A DNA stretch of 64,000 nt from Mytilus trossulus (Eukaryota; Mollusca; Bivalvia; Mytilida; Mytilidae). The stretch spans positions 13,749,862-13,813,861 of the forward strand of contig NC_086379.1 in assembly GCF_036588685.1 (NCBI RefSeq), written 5' to 3'. Below, piece by piece: positions 25,531 through 36,180 of the stretch. The notes under the pieces are model-generated. The model ran no database searches. It saw nothing but the letters and a program-made list of their open reading frames with translations, and was not told the DNA's origin. Position 1 is the stretch's first letter. Each line of letters opens with the position of its first letter. The translations under genes were made by a program, and so were the position numbers.

Positions 25531-25546
25531 GTTACGGTTAGGTAAT
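25531..25546 (-). promoter_or_regulatory. Possible RFX X-box upstream of the KIF19-like start
   Basis: On the minus strand this reads ATTACCTAACCGTAAC, about 245 bp upstream of the ATG. It resembles the two half-sites of an RFX X-box (GTNRCC, spacer, RGYAAC) with one mismatch in each half and a 4-base spacer. Ciliary genes are often RFX targets, which makes the position suggestive. A degenerate motif of this kind can arise by chance. Confidence 0.25.
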
Positions 25547-25688
25547 TCCCAACGCACCAATCAGTTAAGTTATTGATTTCTCAGGTGTATACAGGTATTG
25601 GTGATAATCAAACTACAATTAGGTATCATAGATGTACGTTACAACAGAAACAATACATTTGATTGCTTAATTGATTTTGGATGATTTT

Positions 25689-25696
25689 TGACGTCA
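25689..25696. promoter_or_regulatory. Palindromic CRE-like site TGACGTCA
   Basis: A perfect 8-bp TGACGTCA, about 400 bp upstream of the KIF19-like start codon. This is the consensus for CREB/ATF-type bZIP factors. No further support. Confidence 0.3.
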
Positions 25697-26576
25697 TAAC
25701 AAAATAATTAACATAATTTGTCCGAATGTAATCAAGTCATTTAGAACGGTGTGACCTGTATAAATGACGTAAGTATAATAGGTACAGCGAGATGTATTGC
25801 ACCGTATTTTTGATGATCCTCTTTGATAAATGTGTGAATTTAAGATTAGAAGAAAAAATTATCAAAGATAAAAAAAAAATCGTGTTTCTTTTATTCTAAA
25901 TTATTAAATGAATGATCTTCAGCTATAGCAATGATACAAGTATTTTTTCCTCCTATCTTCTTTTATATGACTGACAGAATTACATCTGAGTCTGGTGAAA
26001 TAAAAAAAGTTATGGAATGGAGTGGATTAAAACTTTTAAAATGAGTATCTATCCAATTTTTTGATGAAATCAGCATCATATTCGAATTGAAAGCCAATTC
26101 CTATCGAAATTATTAAGACAATTCCAAATGTAGGTATTTGAATTTCACTAATAGGAACAAAATGTAACGGCATTTGAACATGTATAGTAAACTGAATAAA
26201 GTACTTGATATATTTTTCAACAAGATTTTTATTTTTGGTATATTAAAAACATTTATTCATATAGCGATTTTATAATATTCCTAGAGATAATATGCCCATT
26301 AAACATGCTTATCTGGTTGTGCTGGATATGGAATATATTTCCTGGTGTGATCATGGAATTGCTCTCTTTTCTTTTATTACGAGTACTAGAAATTGTTCCC
26401 TTTCCAAACACATTACAATGCACAACACTTTTCTTATGCGTTATTGTGAACCATATGACAGTTTGGGCCTGCTGCCACTGCCAGCTGGAAAATTTACATA
26501 TTAATTAAGATTACTTACTATTTATTTTATTTATAACGTATGATTTGGACACTTACTATACAGGCGATAAGTGGAT

Positions 26577-26850
26577 TTAAAAAGATGATGTATGAGTGCT
26601 AATGCATGAGACAACTCTCCCTCCAAATCACAATTTGTAAAAGTAAACCATTATGGGTCAAAGTGCGGTATTCAACACTGAGCCTGGTGTCACACGAAGC
26701 AGCAAGCTATAAAAGGTCCCCAAAAATTACTAGTGTAAAACTATTCAAACGGGAAAACCAACAGTCCATAATTTACATAAAAAACGAGAAACGACAAACA
26801 TTTATGAACCACATCAACAAACGGCAACCACTGAACATTAGGTTCCTGGT
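26577..26850 (+). repeat. R1 dispersed repeat (body a)
   Basis: AAGATGATGTATGAGTGC, ACAACTCTCCCTCCAAATCA, TTGTAAAAGTAAACCATTAT, AAAATTACTAGTGTAAAAC and ACATCAACAAACGGCAACC, the body-a order also found at 9133-9397, 29993-30260 and 42848-43055. Confidence 0.8.
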
Positions 26851-27239
26851 GTGTGCATGCTACTAGTAGGTAACAACGTTGAGCCGTTATATTTGCCCAA
26901 ACACGCATTATAGTCGGTTGTCACAGTCTGCAGTTGCAGGTTTTTGCACTTCCACCGCCAAATGTCAGAACGAAGACAGGGCCTTCGAAACACATGTAAG
27001 TAATGCAAGTAAGTCCATCATTACTTTGGAGAAGAAAGACAATAACAATCAAAACCAAGGAGTAAACAAAGACTCGTAAATCAAAAGACAACAACACAAC
27101 ACATCAACAGTTATAAATAATAATTAAGAAACAACACGTGTTCCACTAAAAACCGAGAGTGAAATCAGGTGCTCTGGAAGGGTGAGCATTTCCTGCACCG
27201 TATACGGCACCCGTCGTGTTATTTCAGTTTTTTCAGTTC

Positions 27240-27600
27240 GGTAATGATGGAATGTTATTATGACTGAGGAAAATATCAGATATGATTTCTGACACACTTT
27301 TGTCATAATGGCCAATCTGCTCATGATGTCGACCGTAAAATGTCTTGAGTGATGACCTTAATTTGATTGATTTATAGCCCTGTCTTTGCAACTTTTAAGA
27401 AATCAGTTTTCCTCGTTCAACAAAATTAACGTACTTTGATCTAGCTCTAGAGTAACGTTTCAATTGAGACACATATACTCCATATTCTGGTGCCGCTGAG
27501 ATGTTGCTACACAGACATGGGCAGTTGACTATAGGAAAATTAAAATCATCGCGTTTGTCATAAGTTTTGGTATTTAACCTATCATCAGTAGTCATTTCAA
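27240..27600 (-). pseudogene. Reverse-transcriptase C-terminal fragment, decayed
   Basis: Minus-strand reading encodes TYDKRDDFNFPIVN, then AAPEYGVYVSQLKRYSRA, and after one in-frame TAA (near 27395) continues in the same frame with LRSSLKTFYGRHHEQ. These blocks (YDKRDDF.F.IVN, P.YGVY.SQL.RY.RA, LK.FYGR.H) are ones I know from the C-terminal part of retroelement polyproteins common in bivalves and cnidarians. The catalytic RT core is absent, so this is a truncated relic. Related relics are at 31385-31735 (same strand) and 37018-37275 (opposite strand). I do not assign the retroelement class. Confidence 0.7.
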
Positions 27601-27739
27601 GAAAAAAGGTCTAAATGTGAATCATCACGGAACAAAATTTTCGGTAAGACAAAAGGCATTTAATTTTCTCAGGTTAATTTTGAATTGTCCAGCAAATCCA
27701 GTTTGAACTTGTCCAATCTAATGACGGACAAATCTATGA

Positions 27740-28215
27740 CGTTTACTCCCGGGGTGGGGTGGGGGAGGTATTACTGACTATCCTTTAGGTTATAACTGTG
27801 CTGACATCACACTTGTAAAATCATATCCTGTTCTAACCAGAAAACATTGGAATATATAGTTACTCTGTTCTATAAGAAATATTGAAAAACATATAAAGAA
27901 GAAGATGTGGTATGATTGCCAATGAGACACCCGTCTACAAGAGACCAAAATGACACAGAAATCAACAACTATAGGTCAGCGTACCCTGTTCTATACACGC
28001 TCAGAAAATGTATACCTTGTTGTAGACCATATACAATAGTTGCAGTTCTAGACTAGGGTTCTAGACTTATCTTAAACAGTTAAATAAGCGATCTTGTTCT
28101 AGACAAATACTTTGTTTAAAAAAAGACCCTGTTCTCACCAGCAGGGCATGAAAAAGTGAGCCTGTTTTGCGGCACACTCATACCACTTAAATATAGGAAG
28201 TAACCCCCAGGCGTA
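27740..28215. repeat. Dispersed repeat with CCCGGGG-type ends and R1 inserted
   Basis: Starts at TTTACTCCCGGGGTGGGG and ends GTAACCCCCAGGCGTATACG, loosely inverted. The inside repeats ACCCTGTTCTA/TTGTTCTAGAC-like phrases several times. An R1 body-b copy (27899-27985) interrupts it. Element class unknown. Confidence 0.5.
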
Positions 28216-28538
28216 TACGTTACATATAGCAGGGTCTAATTATAGCATGCATAAATTCATTACATAGTTTTGTAAAGATAATTACGAAGATGATTTAACC
28301 ACAAGTTTCTAAAAAAATAAAAGAATTCATGAACATTTTTTCTAGACTGCACAGTTACTAACACAGTAACTTGCCAATTGGAGAGAATGCGCATTTTTGC
28401 AAGAAAGAAATTCCCTACATCCATTTAACAAAACAAAAACAAAAAAAAACCCAAAGGAACGGCAACAAAGTCCCACATCGGTCTCCAAAACAGAGCCCTT
28501 GTCACATTTTTGTGCAGTAAAACAATGTTTAAGAAATA

Positions 28539-28687
28539 ATTGATGCAAGCTATACTTTATTGTAGTTTTAACATGGGTAGGCAATACATTCGTGATTGTT
28601 TTTGCCCGAGCGATAGTGCGGGTTAAAATAACATGAATATAATGCCAACCAATTTTAAAACTATAATAAAGTATAGCTTGCATCAAT
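28539..28687. mobile_element. Foldback MITE, 149 bp
   Basis: Left arm ATTGATGCAAGCTATACTTT continues for about 33 bp (TATTGTAGTTTTAA) and is mirrored by TTAAAACTATAATAAAGTAT...GCTTGCATCAAT on the right with one mismatch or so. About 80 bp of unpaired sequence in the middle. Non-coding; the minus-strand ORFs across it are incidental. Confidence 0.75.
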
Positions 28688-29507
28688 TTTTTCGATTCTG
28701 ATAGGACAATTTAGGTATTTTCTATGTCCGATGTGTATAAGTGTAAATTTTAAGCGATGGTGTAGGCTCTTCCATAACCGCCCTTTTTCTTTAAAAGGAA
28801 ACAAACGGCTGACACTCTGATTTTTCAGAGGGACGAGTTTTGACCAGCCAGTATGAACGGTTGTCGTATTTAGGTCAAATATGTCAATTTCCGAATGCAA
28901 CACATTACAGTCATAATGAATTACTAACAATATGTGCATCTTTTAATAGTTTTGAAGTGTTTTAAGTTAATGAAATATATTAAATGCATGTTAATTTGAT
29001 AAAATTCATTATTCTGTCTGCAGTAGTCAAACATACGTGCAAAAAATAAATATTAGATTTAGAGCATGGGTTTATTCATAAAGCGACAGAAGCACGTCAT
29101 ATTAGAATCACAAATAAAAGGTTAATACATTTTTGCCTTGATTGAATCAGCCTTCATGCAATAATTAAATTTTAAAGTCATATGCAGATTCAAATGTCAT
29201 ACACAAACTCGATGTAATGACCATATTCAGTAATCTTCGGTTGGTAAATCATTTTTTTAAATTTGTTTAGTGATACATCCAATAGTTATAATGTGTATAA
29301 CTAGAGGCCCTAAAGAGTTCGTGTTGCTCACCTTGGTTTATGTGCATATCAAACAAAAGGCACTCTCTAGAATATACTTCATTACAAACCTATATTTTGT
29401 TGATCTTGTTTTAATGATGTTTTAGTCTGTTTAGTTTCCCTCTATGTTCTATAGCTCAAAACACTAAAGAGGGTGAACAAAAGCCCCATTTAAGGGCATT
29501 CACTCTT

Positions 29508-29990
29508 ATGAAGAGTGACAGTCTACCTCATTTGTTGATTATCTTTCATTTTTTGCTTTGCCCTTTGTCTATATGCCTTTTTATGTTTCTTCATAAGTTC
29601 ATTACATATATGACGTGGCTCTGTACTTATACATCTAGTCATTTTATTATTGTACTATGGCAAACTTATGTTATTTTGTGCTTCTTTGTTACATTTTTTT
29701 TAGTGATTAAGATTATAAAACACTGTTGACTGCTGTATATTTGACATTTCCACCTATTATGTCTGTTTTTTTGGCTTACCGCATCGATGTTACCATAGTG
29801 GAATTGGATGCGACTGACATAAGTGAGAGGTTTAGCTAGCTATAAAACCGGGTTCAATTCACCATTTTCTAATAAGAAAATGCTTGTTCAATGTCAGGAA
29901 TATGACAGTTGTTATCCATTCGTTTGATGTGTTTGAGTTGTCGATTTTGCCATTTGATTAGGGACTTTAAATTTTCCTCGGAGTTCATAG
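29508..29990 (-). repeat. R3 dispersed repeat, long copy
   Basis: Plus strand shows AAACACTGTTGACTGCTGTA, AGGTTTAGCTAGCTATAAAA, CAGGAATATGACAGTTGTTA and CATTCGTTTGATGTGTTTGA. The same blocks occur at 35690-36180 and, complemented, at 34068-34440. Hydrophobic ORFs across this family (for example 29508-29729 and 35688-36035) are not conserved between copies and are not called as genes. Confidence 0.75.
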
Positions 29991-29992
29991 AT

Positions 29993-30545
29993 ATAGGAAG
30001 ATGTGGTGTGAGTGCCAATGAGACAACTCTCCATCCAAATAACAATTTAAAAAGTAAACCATTATAGGTTAAAGTACGGCCTTCAACACGGAGCCTTGGA
30101 TCACACCGAACAACAAGCTATAAAGGGCCCCAAAATTACTAGTGTAAAACCATTCAAACGGGAAAACAACGGTCTAATCTATATAAATAAAACGAGAAAC
30201 GAGAAACACGTATATATAACATAAACAAACGACAACTACTGTACATCAGATTCCTGACTTAGGACAGGTTCAAACATTTGCAGCGGGATTAAACGTTTTA
30301 ATGGATCCAAACCTTCTCCCTTTTTCTGAAACAATAGCATAACATCACACCATAGAAAAACATACAATAAAATATCAAATGGCAGACTTAACTCAATCAA
30401 AAAACGTATGATTACACAATGAACGAATCAATTTGATCTGCGATATCTGAATACAAATGCACAGTAAATTAAATATTAAAGACAAACATTCATGACCAAA
30501 AAGCTAACAAACAAATTCAAACACACTGAGAAATATTTAACCAAT
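29993..30545 (+). repeat. R1 dispersed repeat, longest copy (body a)
   Basis: From TAGGAAGATGTGGTGTGAGT through the standard body (AAGTACGGCCTTCAACACGG, CATTCAAACGGGAAAAC, CATAAACAAACGACAACTAC) and on to GGGATTAAACGTTTTAATGG, CTGAAACAATAGCATAACAT and CACAATGAACGAATCAATTT. Other copies here stop earlier, so this one best shows the family's length. Confidence 0.8.
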
Positions 30546-31384
30546 CAATGTTTTTTTCAGTATTTTTGTAATTTTACTTCTCACTATATCGTCAAATTTC
30601 GACTTTTTAAAAGATACCCTTAAGACAATTACGACTAAGTTTGGTTAAATTTGGCTGAGTAGTTTCAAATAAGGTTTTTTTTTGTAAATGATATACAAAA
30701 TTTAACAAAAACTTGTGACAAATTGACTACAAAGGGTTGATCATGTTGACTTATTCGTGGATCTAACTTTGCTGTACATTTTTTATGTTTACAGTTTAAT
30801 CTCTATTTGTAACAATGTTGAAGATATTAACCCAAAACTCAAAAGCTTACTTAAAGTTACAAATTCAGGGGCAACAAACCAACAACGGGTTGTCTAATAC
30901 GTCTGACAATTTCTGGGCATATAGAAATTGACCTGATGAACAATTTTACCGTGTGTCAGATTTGCTACAAATGCTTTTGTTTCAGAGATATAAGCCAAAA
31001 TCTACATTTCATTTTTATGTTCTATTTTAGCCATGTCAGTCATCTTTGTTGGGGGACCGGATCATGGGACACATTTCGTAAACTAGATACCCCATCATCA
31101 TTGTGGCTAAGTTTGGTTAAATTTGGCGCAGTGGTTTCAGAGAAGAAGATTTTTATTAAAGTTAACAGACGACAAATGACGAAGAAGACGGAGGACGAAC
31201 GCCAAGTGATGAGAAAAACTCACTTGGCCCTTTTTGCCGGATGAGCGAAACAGGTGAGATATAAAAAATGATAAAAGATCATATAAAATATAAAAAAAAC
31301 CAAAGGCACTTGCACATATTGAATTAGAGTCGATGCCTAAAATTGCTGTGAATGATTAAAGAAGGCAATAACTATATACCAAAC

Positions 31385-31735
31385 TCACTATTATGACTAA
31401 GGAAGAATATCAGATATGATTTCTGACACACTTTCATAATTACGGCCAATAAGCTCATGATGTCGACCATAAAATTTCTTGAGTGATGACCTTAATTTGA
31501 TTGATTCAAAGCCCTGTCTTTAGAAAGCATTAATCCTCGTTCAACAAAATCAACGTACCTTGAGCTAGCTCTAGATTAACATATCAATTGAGACACATAT
31601 ACTCCATATGCTGTTGCCGCTGGGATGTTCCTACACAGAAATGGAAAGTTGACTATAGGAAAATTAAAATCATCGCGTTTGTCATAAATTTTGCTATTTA
31701 ACCAACCATCAGTAGTTATTTCGAGAAAATAGAAT
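31385..31735 (-). pseudogene. Reverse-transcriptase C-terminal fragment, second copy
   Basis: A diverged copy of the 27240-27600 fragment in the same orientation. Minus-strand reading keeps IYDKRDDFNFPIVN and AYGVYVSQL but has stops and small indels, for example where the other copy has KRYSRA. Relic of a retroelement. Confidence 0.65.
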
Positions 31736-31897
31736 TATAGAAATGAATAGGATGCGAATAGAATGATGTACTTTAAAACAAATTTATGTGATAAATTAAG
31801 GTATTCAATACATGCAATATACAACACGAAAAAGTTCAGCAGAAGTTGTTTGGCAGTAGGATGCTTACTGGCATATGATCAACCTGAGCAATTCAAA

Positions 31898-32632
31898 AAG
31901 AGGCTCTAAGGAGCCTGTATCGCTCACTTGACATTTTGATTTACAATTGATGCATGAAATAATGCAACTGTTATACTCTTGCCTTAGTTTTAGAGATGCT
32001 AATTGTGGCCAAGTTTGGTTAAATTTGACTTGGTTGGGTTGTTTCAGGAGACTTTTGTCAAAGATTACAAAAATTTACGAAAATTGTTAAATTTTAATTT
32101 AATGGACAAGAACTCATTTTGTGGTCAATTTGCCATTTTGATCATGTTTGACTTATTTGTAGATCTTACTTTGGTGAAAAATATTGCTTTTTCAGCTGAT
32201 CTCTATCTATAATAATATTCAAGATGATAATCGTAAACTACAAAATTTCCTTAAAATTACCCTTTCAGGGGCAGCAACCCAACAACGGCTTTTCTTGTAT
32301 GAAAATTTCAGAACAGATAGTTCTAAACCTGATGAACATTTAAATCCATGTCCAAATTTGCTCAAAATGCTTTAATTTCCAAAATATATGACAAAAACTT
32401 AATTTCATCCCTTTGTTATTTTTTTTGCCATTTCGGCATTCTTGTATGGCAGGCGGGATCATTGGACATATTTTTAAACTTGATACCCTTATAATGAACT
32501 TAACCAAGTTTGGTTAAATTTGTCTCAGTAGTTTCAGGGGAGAAGATTGTGTAAAAGTTAACGCAGAACGACGGATGACAGACGCCAAATGATGAGAAAA
32601 GCTCACTGGGCCCATATGGCCAGGTGATCTAA
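31898..32632 (+). repeat. R4 dispersed repeat, uninterrupted copy
   Basis: Runs from AAGAGGCTCTAAGGAGCCTG to GCTCACTGGGCCCATATGG. It contains AAGTTTGGTTAAATTTG twice (32011 and about 32506), once near each end. The ORF at 32003-32212 is incidental. A copy split by nested insertions is at 29303-31250. Confidence 0.65.
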
Positions 32633-33019
32633 AAAGGAAAACTCATGAAATTGTAACAAATTCACTTGTAATTGGACGAGAAGTGAACACTTCAACATAA
32701 AAAAAACGCTTACCGAACGAAAAAGCGTTTTTTTTTAAATTCAACCACCATTCGTCGAAATATGAGCAGAGCAGTTTATATTATTGCCCATAATCTGACT
32801 TTTTGTTCCTAAATCTTAAAAAGCTCAACCTACAACGGGCAACTTTTGTTTGTTTCTTTCTTCTTCTTTTCTTCAGCATAGTTGTGAAACAATACCAAAA
32901 TAAGCCATTTCATTCTCAATTTTTATAATAAAGTTTTCGGTTTAAGAGATTTATTGTTAGGTTGCATTCATAATGAGTTGTAATGCTAAAAGTATACCTC
33001 AGGTAAAGAAATTAATGTC

Positions 33020-33325
33020 TCGTTCACACGTACATTTAATTCATACAAATTGAATTCGAATCGAATTCGCTAATCGCGTTCACACACTTTTCTTTTTAAT
33101 TCGAATTGATTCGAATTCGCTTATTCGTGTTATCCAATTCGCATTAGAAATACGCTTTTATAAATACAAATAAAAAGTAAACGCTGTTTGGACAGTTTAG
33201 CGAATTTGACGCGCATTGCAATTTCGAATTAGAATTGACGTTAGGACGTTAAACGTTTCGAATGCGAATTATACTAATTCGTATTAGGTAATGCGAATCG
33301 AAATTACATGTGAACCTGAAATGAA
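33020..33325. repeat. AATTCG-rich element
   Basis: About 300 bp studded with AATTCG, TTCGAAT and GCGAAT motifs in both orientations (for example AATTGAATTCGAATCGAATT). The outer parts, GTTCACACGTACATTTAATT on the left and AAATTACATGTGAACC on the right, are weak inverted repeats. CpG and EcoRI-type GAATTC motifs are far denser than in the AT-rich surroundings. No coding potential. Confidence 0.5.
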
Positions 33326-33709
33326 TTCAAAGACAAAAAGTTATCTGCTTAAAAAATGATAAAGTTGTAATGCAAATTTTACTTAGCTTAATTCACTCAG
33401 AACCAAAATCTATAACTTGAAAAATCCTTCTAGATTTTGCATAATTTTCATATGTTCAACCGTAAAGCAAAATAGCAATTGACATATTAAATATTTACAT
33501 ATTTATTGCTGATGAAAATAATTGTGATAAAATATTGCAAACTTACTTTCAAAATTATTTATGATAAACTATTGCAAATTTACTATCAACATTAATTAAT
33601 TTTACCTATATATTTTATATTATTCATGTCCCCCTAAATTGTAATGTATCAATTTGTGATAAATTGCAGAAATTATATATTTGTCAATTATGAAATTTAG
33701 AGGAGTGCA

Positions 33710-33790
33710 CGTTATAAATGGACCAGTACGGATTATATTGACCAATGACGAAGTCGGTGACTCAATATAATCTAACAGGTCCATATAACG
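33710..33790. repeat. Imperfect inverted repeat, 81 bp
   Basis: CGTTATAAATGGACC...GATTATATTGACCAATGAC is followed by GGTGACTCAATATAATC...GGTCCATATAACG. The arms pair with a few mismatches and a short loop. A 19-bp tandem duplication (TTGACTCGATGTTACTATT) follows at 33862-33899. Confidence 0.6.
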
Positions 33791-34067
33791 CATTTTACTG
33801 AGTGAAAAAGGTTCTTAATGTATATATTATATATGTAAATAGTCTAAGTTTGAAAATAATATTGACTCGATGTTACTATTTTGACTCGATGTTACTATTT
33901 TTACCATGGTAAAACAGAGTCAAGATCATTTTTTAAAATTGTAACGTCGAATTAATATGCAAAACAAAAGTGAGAAATATAGATTATGTATGGAAAAATG
34001 TGACTAAATCAACCAATGAGAATCAAGAAAAATCAAACTATATGTTTTTTTTAGTAAAATCAAAAAA

Positions 34068-34440
34068 ATACTGAAATCCGAGGAAAATTTAAAACGGAAA
34101 ATTATCAAATAGCAAAATCAAAAGTTCAAACACATCAAACGAATAGAAAACAATTGTCATATATTCCTGACATAGTACATGCTTATTATTATGTCGAAAA
34201 TGCTGAATAAAACCTGGTGTTAAAGCTAGCTAAATTGCTCACTTTTATGAGAGTCAAATCAAAATTCTTATATTGACAACGATGTGTGAACGAAACAAAC
34301 TGACATATCGGGAAAAAATGTCAAAAATAAGGTCACAACAGTCAATACCGTGTTATAATCTCAATCACTATAACGCAAACAAACATGTAACAAAAAGGCA
34401 AAAAAGGCATAAAGGTAAAGTACATTTTTAAAAATAAAAG
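34068..34440 (+). repeat. R3 dispersed repeat, long copy
   Basis: AATACTGAAATCCGAGGAAA, AAAATCAAAAGTTCAAACAC, ATCAAACGAATAGAAAACAA, AAACCTGGTGTTAAAGCTAG and TTGACAACGATGTGTGAACG, the complement order of 29508-29990. Confidence 0.75.
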
Positions 34441-34507
34441 ACATGAATACCAAAATTTACCATAGCACAATAACACAATGACGGGATGGAAAAGTATAGA
34501 GCCACGT

Positions 34508-34533
<26 letters not shown>

Positions 34534-34538
<5 letters not shown>

Positions 34539-34751
34539 AACAAACTTATTTTCGCGAGCGATTTATTTTCGCGATTTTCGCGAGTAGAAAAATAACGCGA
34601 ATATAAATCGTCGTGAATATGTTAGTCTTTGATCTTTCCTTAATAAACTTCATCAAGTAAATCAGATAATCGCGAATTTAAATAGCCGCGAAGTAGTCAA
34701 GACAAGGTAAAACGCGAAATAAAGTATCTGCGAAAATAAGTTGGTTTACAG
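34534..34751. mobile_element. MITE, 218 bp, TA-flanked, CTGTAAAC termini
   Basis: Starts CTGTAAACAAACTTATTTTC and ends GAAAATAAGTTGGTTTACAG, an inverted repeat of about 23 bp with one mismatch; TA on both sides, within a short (AT)n tract. The arms continue with several TTCGCG/CGCGAA motifs. Its termini match those of the 20695-20900 element in the outer 8 bp, so a shared transposase is likely. Confidence 0.8.
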
Positions 34752-35024
34752 TATATATATGAAATAAACATCAAGAGGAATATAGACAATTCGATGCACA
34801 TTAGCAAAAATGAAAGACAAGAATAAAATTTGTTGTACAATAGCACAATAACACAATGACGGGATGTATTAGTACAGATTTGTCATATGTATAAACAAAA
34901 ATATAAAATATCATTAATTAATACGATGAAAACCGCCCTAATACTAAAACAGCGGCATGTGTCATACTGGAGACATCGGCCTGGTCATATAAATCACGTT
35001 ATCTATATTGCTTTAAGACCCAGT

Positions 35025-35170
35025 CCAATATTTCCAATACGGACTTGCAATGAAACCTAAATTACATGTAAACATATATATTGTGCATGTAATTCAGGAT
35101 TCATTGCCAGTCCGTATTGGAAATTTGGCCCCATATTCACATCATTGCAAGTCCGTATTGGAAATATTGG
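35025..35170. repeat. Perfect 29-bp inverted repeat with a third internal copy
   Basis: 35025-35053 (CCAATATTTCCAATACGGAC, then TTGCAATGA) and 35142-35170 are exact complements. A third, slightly changed copy (TCATTGCCAGTCCGTATTGG) lies at 35101-35127 in the same direction as the right arm, so the locus mixes tandem and inverted units. Weaker echoes (CTGTATCG, GTCCGTATCG) follow to about 35370. Confidence 0.8.
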
Positions 35171-35689
35171 TCCTATATTCACATTTGATGTATGTAATAC
35201 AGCATTCAGAACAAGTCTGTATCGAAAAAGTTGGATTATTTAATAAAAGTATTCCAACAAACGTTAAACCAATAACATAATGAAGAGCTGACGATCTTCA
35301 AGGAAATCAGCGACAGATACAATATGTGATCCCATCATGTGTAAATATAAATGTTCTGTCCGTATCGAATTTAATATATCATCAAAATATTACGATAAGC
35401 AACGTTTACCATAGTTTCATGATAAACACGTAATTCACTATAAAAAAGGAAATTACAATGACCTTTATACAAAACAGCTTTTCTTTGAAATCCATTATTC
35501 TTTTTTTTATTCAGATGACTTTCGTCCGTCTTGTTCTGATCTTCAAAAGTGCAAAGATAGATAACTCAAATTGTACTCCTTCGTTTTCAATACTAAGATA
35601 CCACTTTAACATAAACATATTTAAGTCTTCTGATTCAGATGTATAACACAATGACTTTAGTTAGCTGTTAGTACTCACGTTCTTTACTT

Positions 35690-36180
35690 GTACCTTGTGT
35701 CTTATTTTTATGGCATGAAACGCCAGGTCTCGCTCATTTCTGATGTTCATGCGACTCTTAAAGTGTTTGTTTGTTACCCTGATTTATTTAATTTGAAAGG
35801 CTCGGTACATGCTGTCAGTTTGTTATTGTGCTTTGGTAATTTTTGGTATTCTGGTCGTTCTTTTTTGCGTATATGCTTTGTCTATAAACTTTTTTGTTTT
35901 TTCTTTGTTGACATACTTTCTTTTTATAGCGATCAAGTTTATAAAACAATGTTGACTGATGTTCCCCCTTTTTCGAAATATTTACCTAATATGTCTGTTT
36001 GTTTATTGTTCACACATAGTGAGAAGTTTAGCTAGCTTTAAAACCAGGTCTAATCCACATTTTTTTACATGAAAAAATACCTGTACCAAGTACAAATATG
36101 ATTGTTGTTATCCATTCATTTGATGTGTTTGAGCTTTTGATTTTGCCATATGCATAAGGACTTACCGTTTATAATTTTCC
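35690..36180 (-). repeat. R3 dispersed repeat, long copy
   Basis: Same block order as 29508-29990 (AAACAATGTTGACTGATGTT, GTTTAGCTAGCTTTAAAACC, TTATCCATTCATTTGATGTG). The 115-codon ORF at 35688-36035 lies in it and has no recognisable domain. Confidence 0.7.

Larger units (their letters stand above)
25287..26576. other. 5' flank of the KIF19-like gene
   Basis: Presumed promoter and intergenic DNA. Apart from the two possible sites above I see no gene. ORFs at 26292-26508 have no recognisable features. Confidence 0.5.
29303..31250 (+). repeat. R4 element interrupted by nested R3 and R1
   Basis: The left end (AGAGGCCCTAAAGAG...GTGTTGCTCACC) and the right part (AAGTTTGGTTAAATTTGG at 30637 and 31109, then GATGAGAAAAACTCACTTGG) match the two ends of the uninterrupted R4 copy at 31898-32632. 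The middle, about 29508-30545, is filled by an R3 copy and an R1 copy, so this is a nest of at least three insertions. Confidence 0.6.

Noticed and set aside
28342..28939. Two overlapping minus-strand ORFs of 114 and 92 codons
   Set aside because: They cross the foldback element at 28539-28687, show no domain, and have no splice or start support.
32699..32736. Hairpin AAAAAACGCTT...AAGCGTTTTTT, terminator-like
   Set aside because: A bacterial-type terminator makes no sense here; the arms are mostly A/T runs with a short CGCTT/AAGCG core and could be chance.
34511..34533. (AT)n tract as a separate regulatory element
   Set aside because: It is simply the AT-rich insertion site of the adjoining TA-flanked MITE.
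35688..36035. 115-codon hydrophobic ORF resembling a membrane protein
   Set aside because: Falls in an R3 repeat copy; the related copy at 29508-29990 does not keep the same protein sequence.
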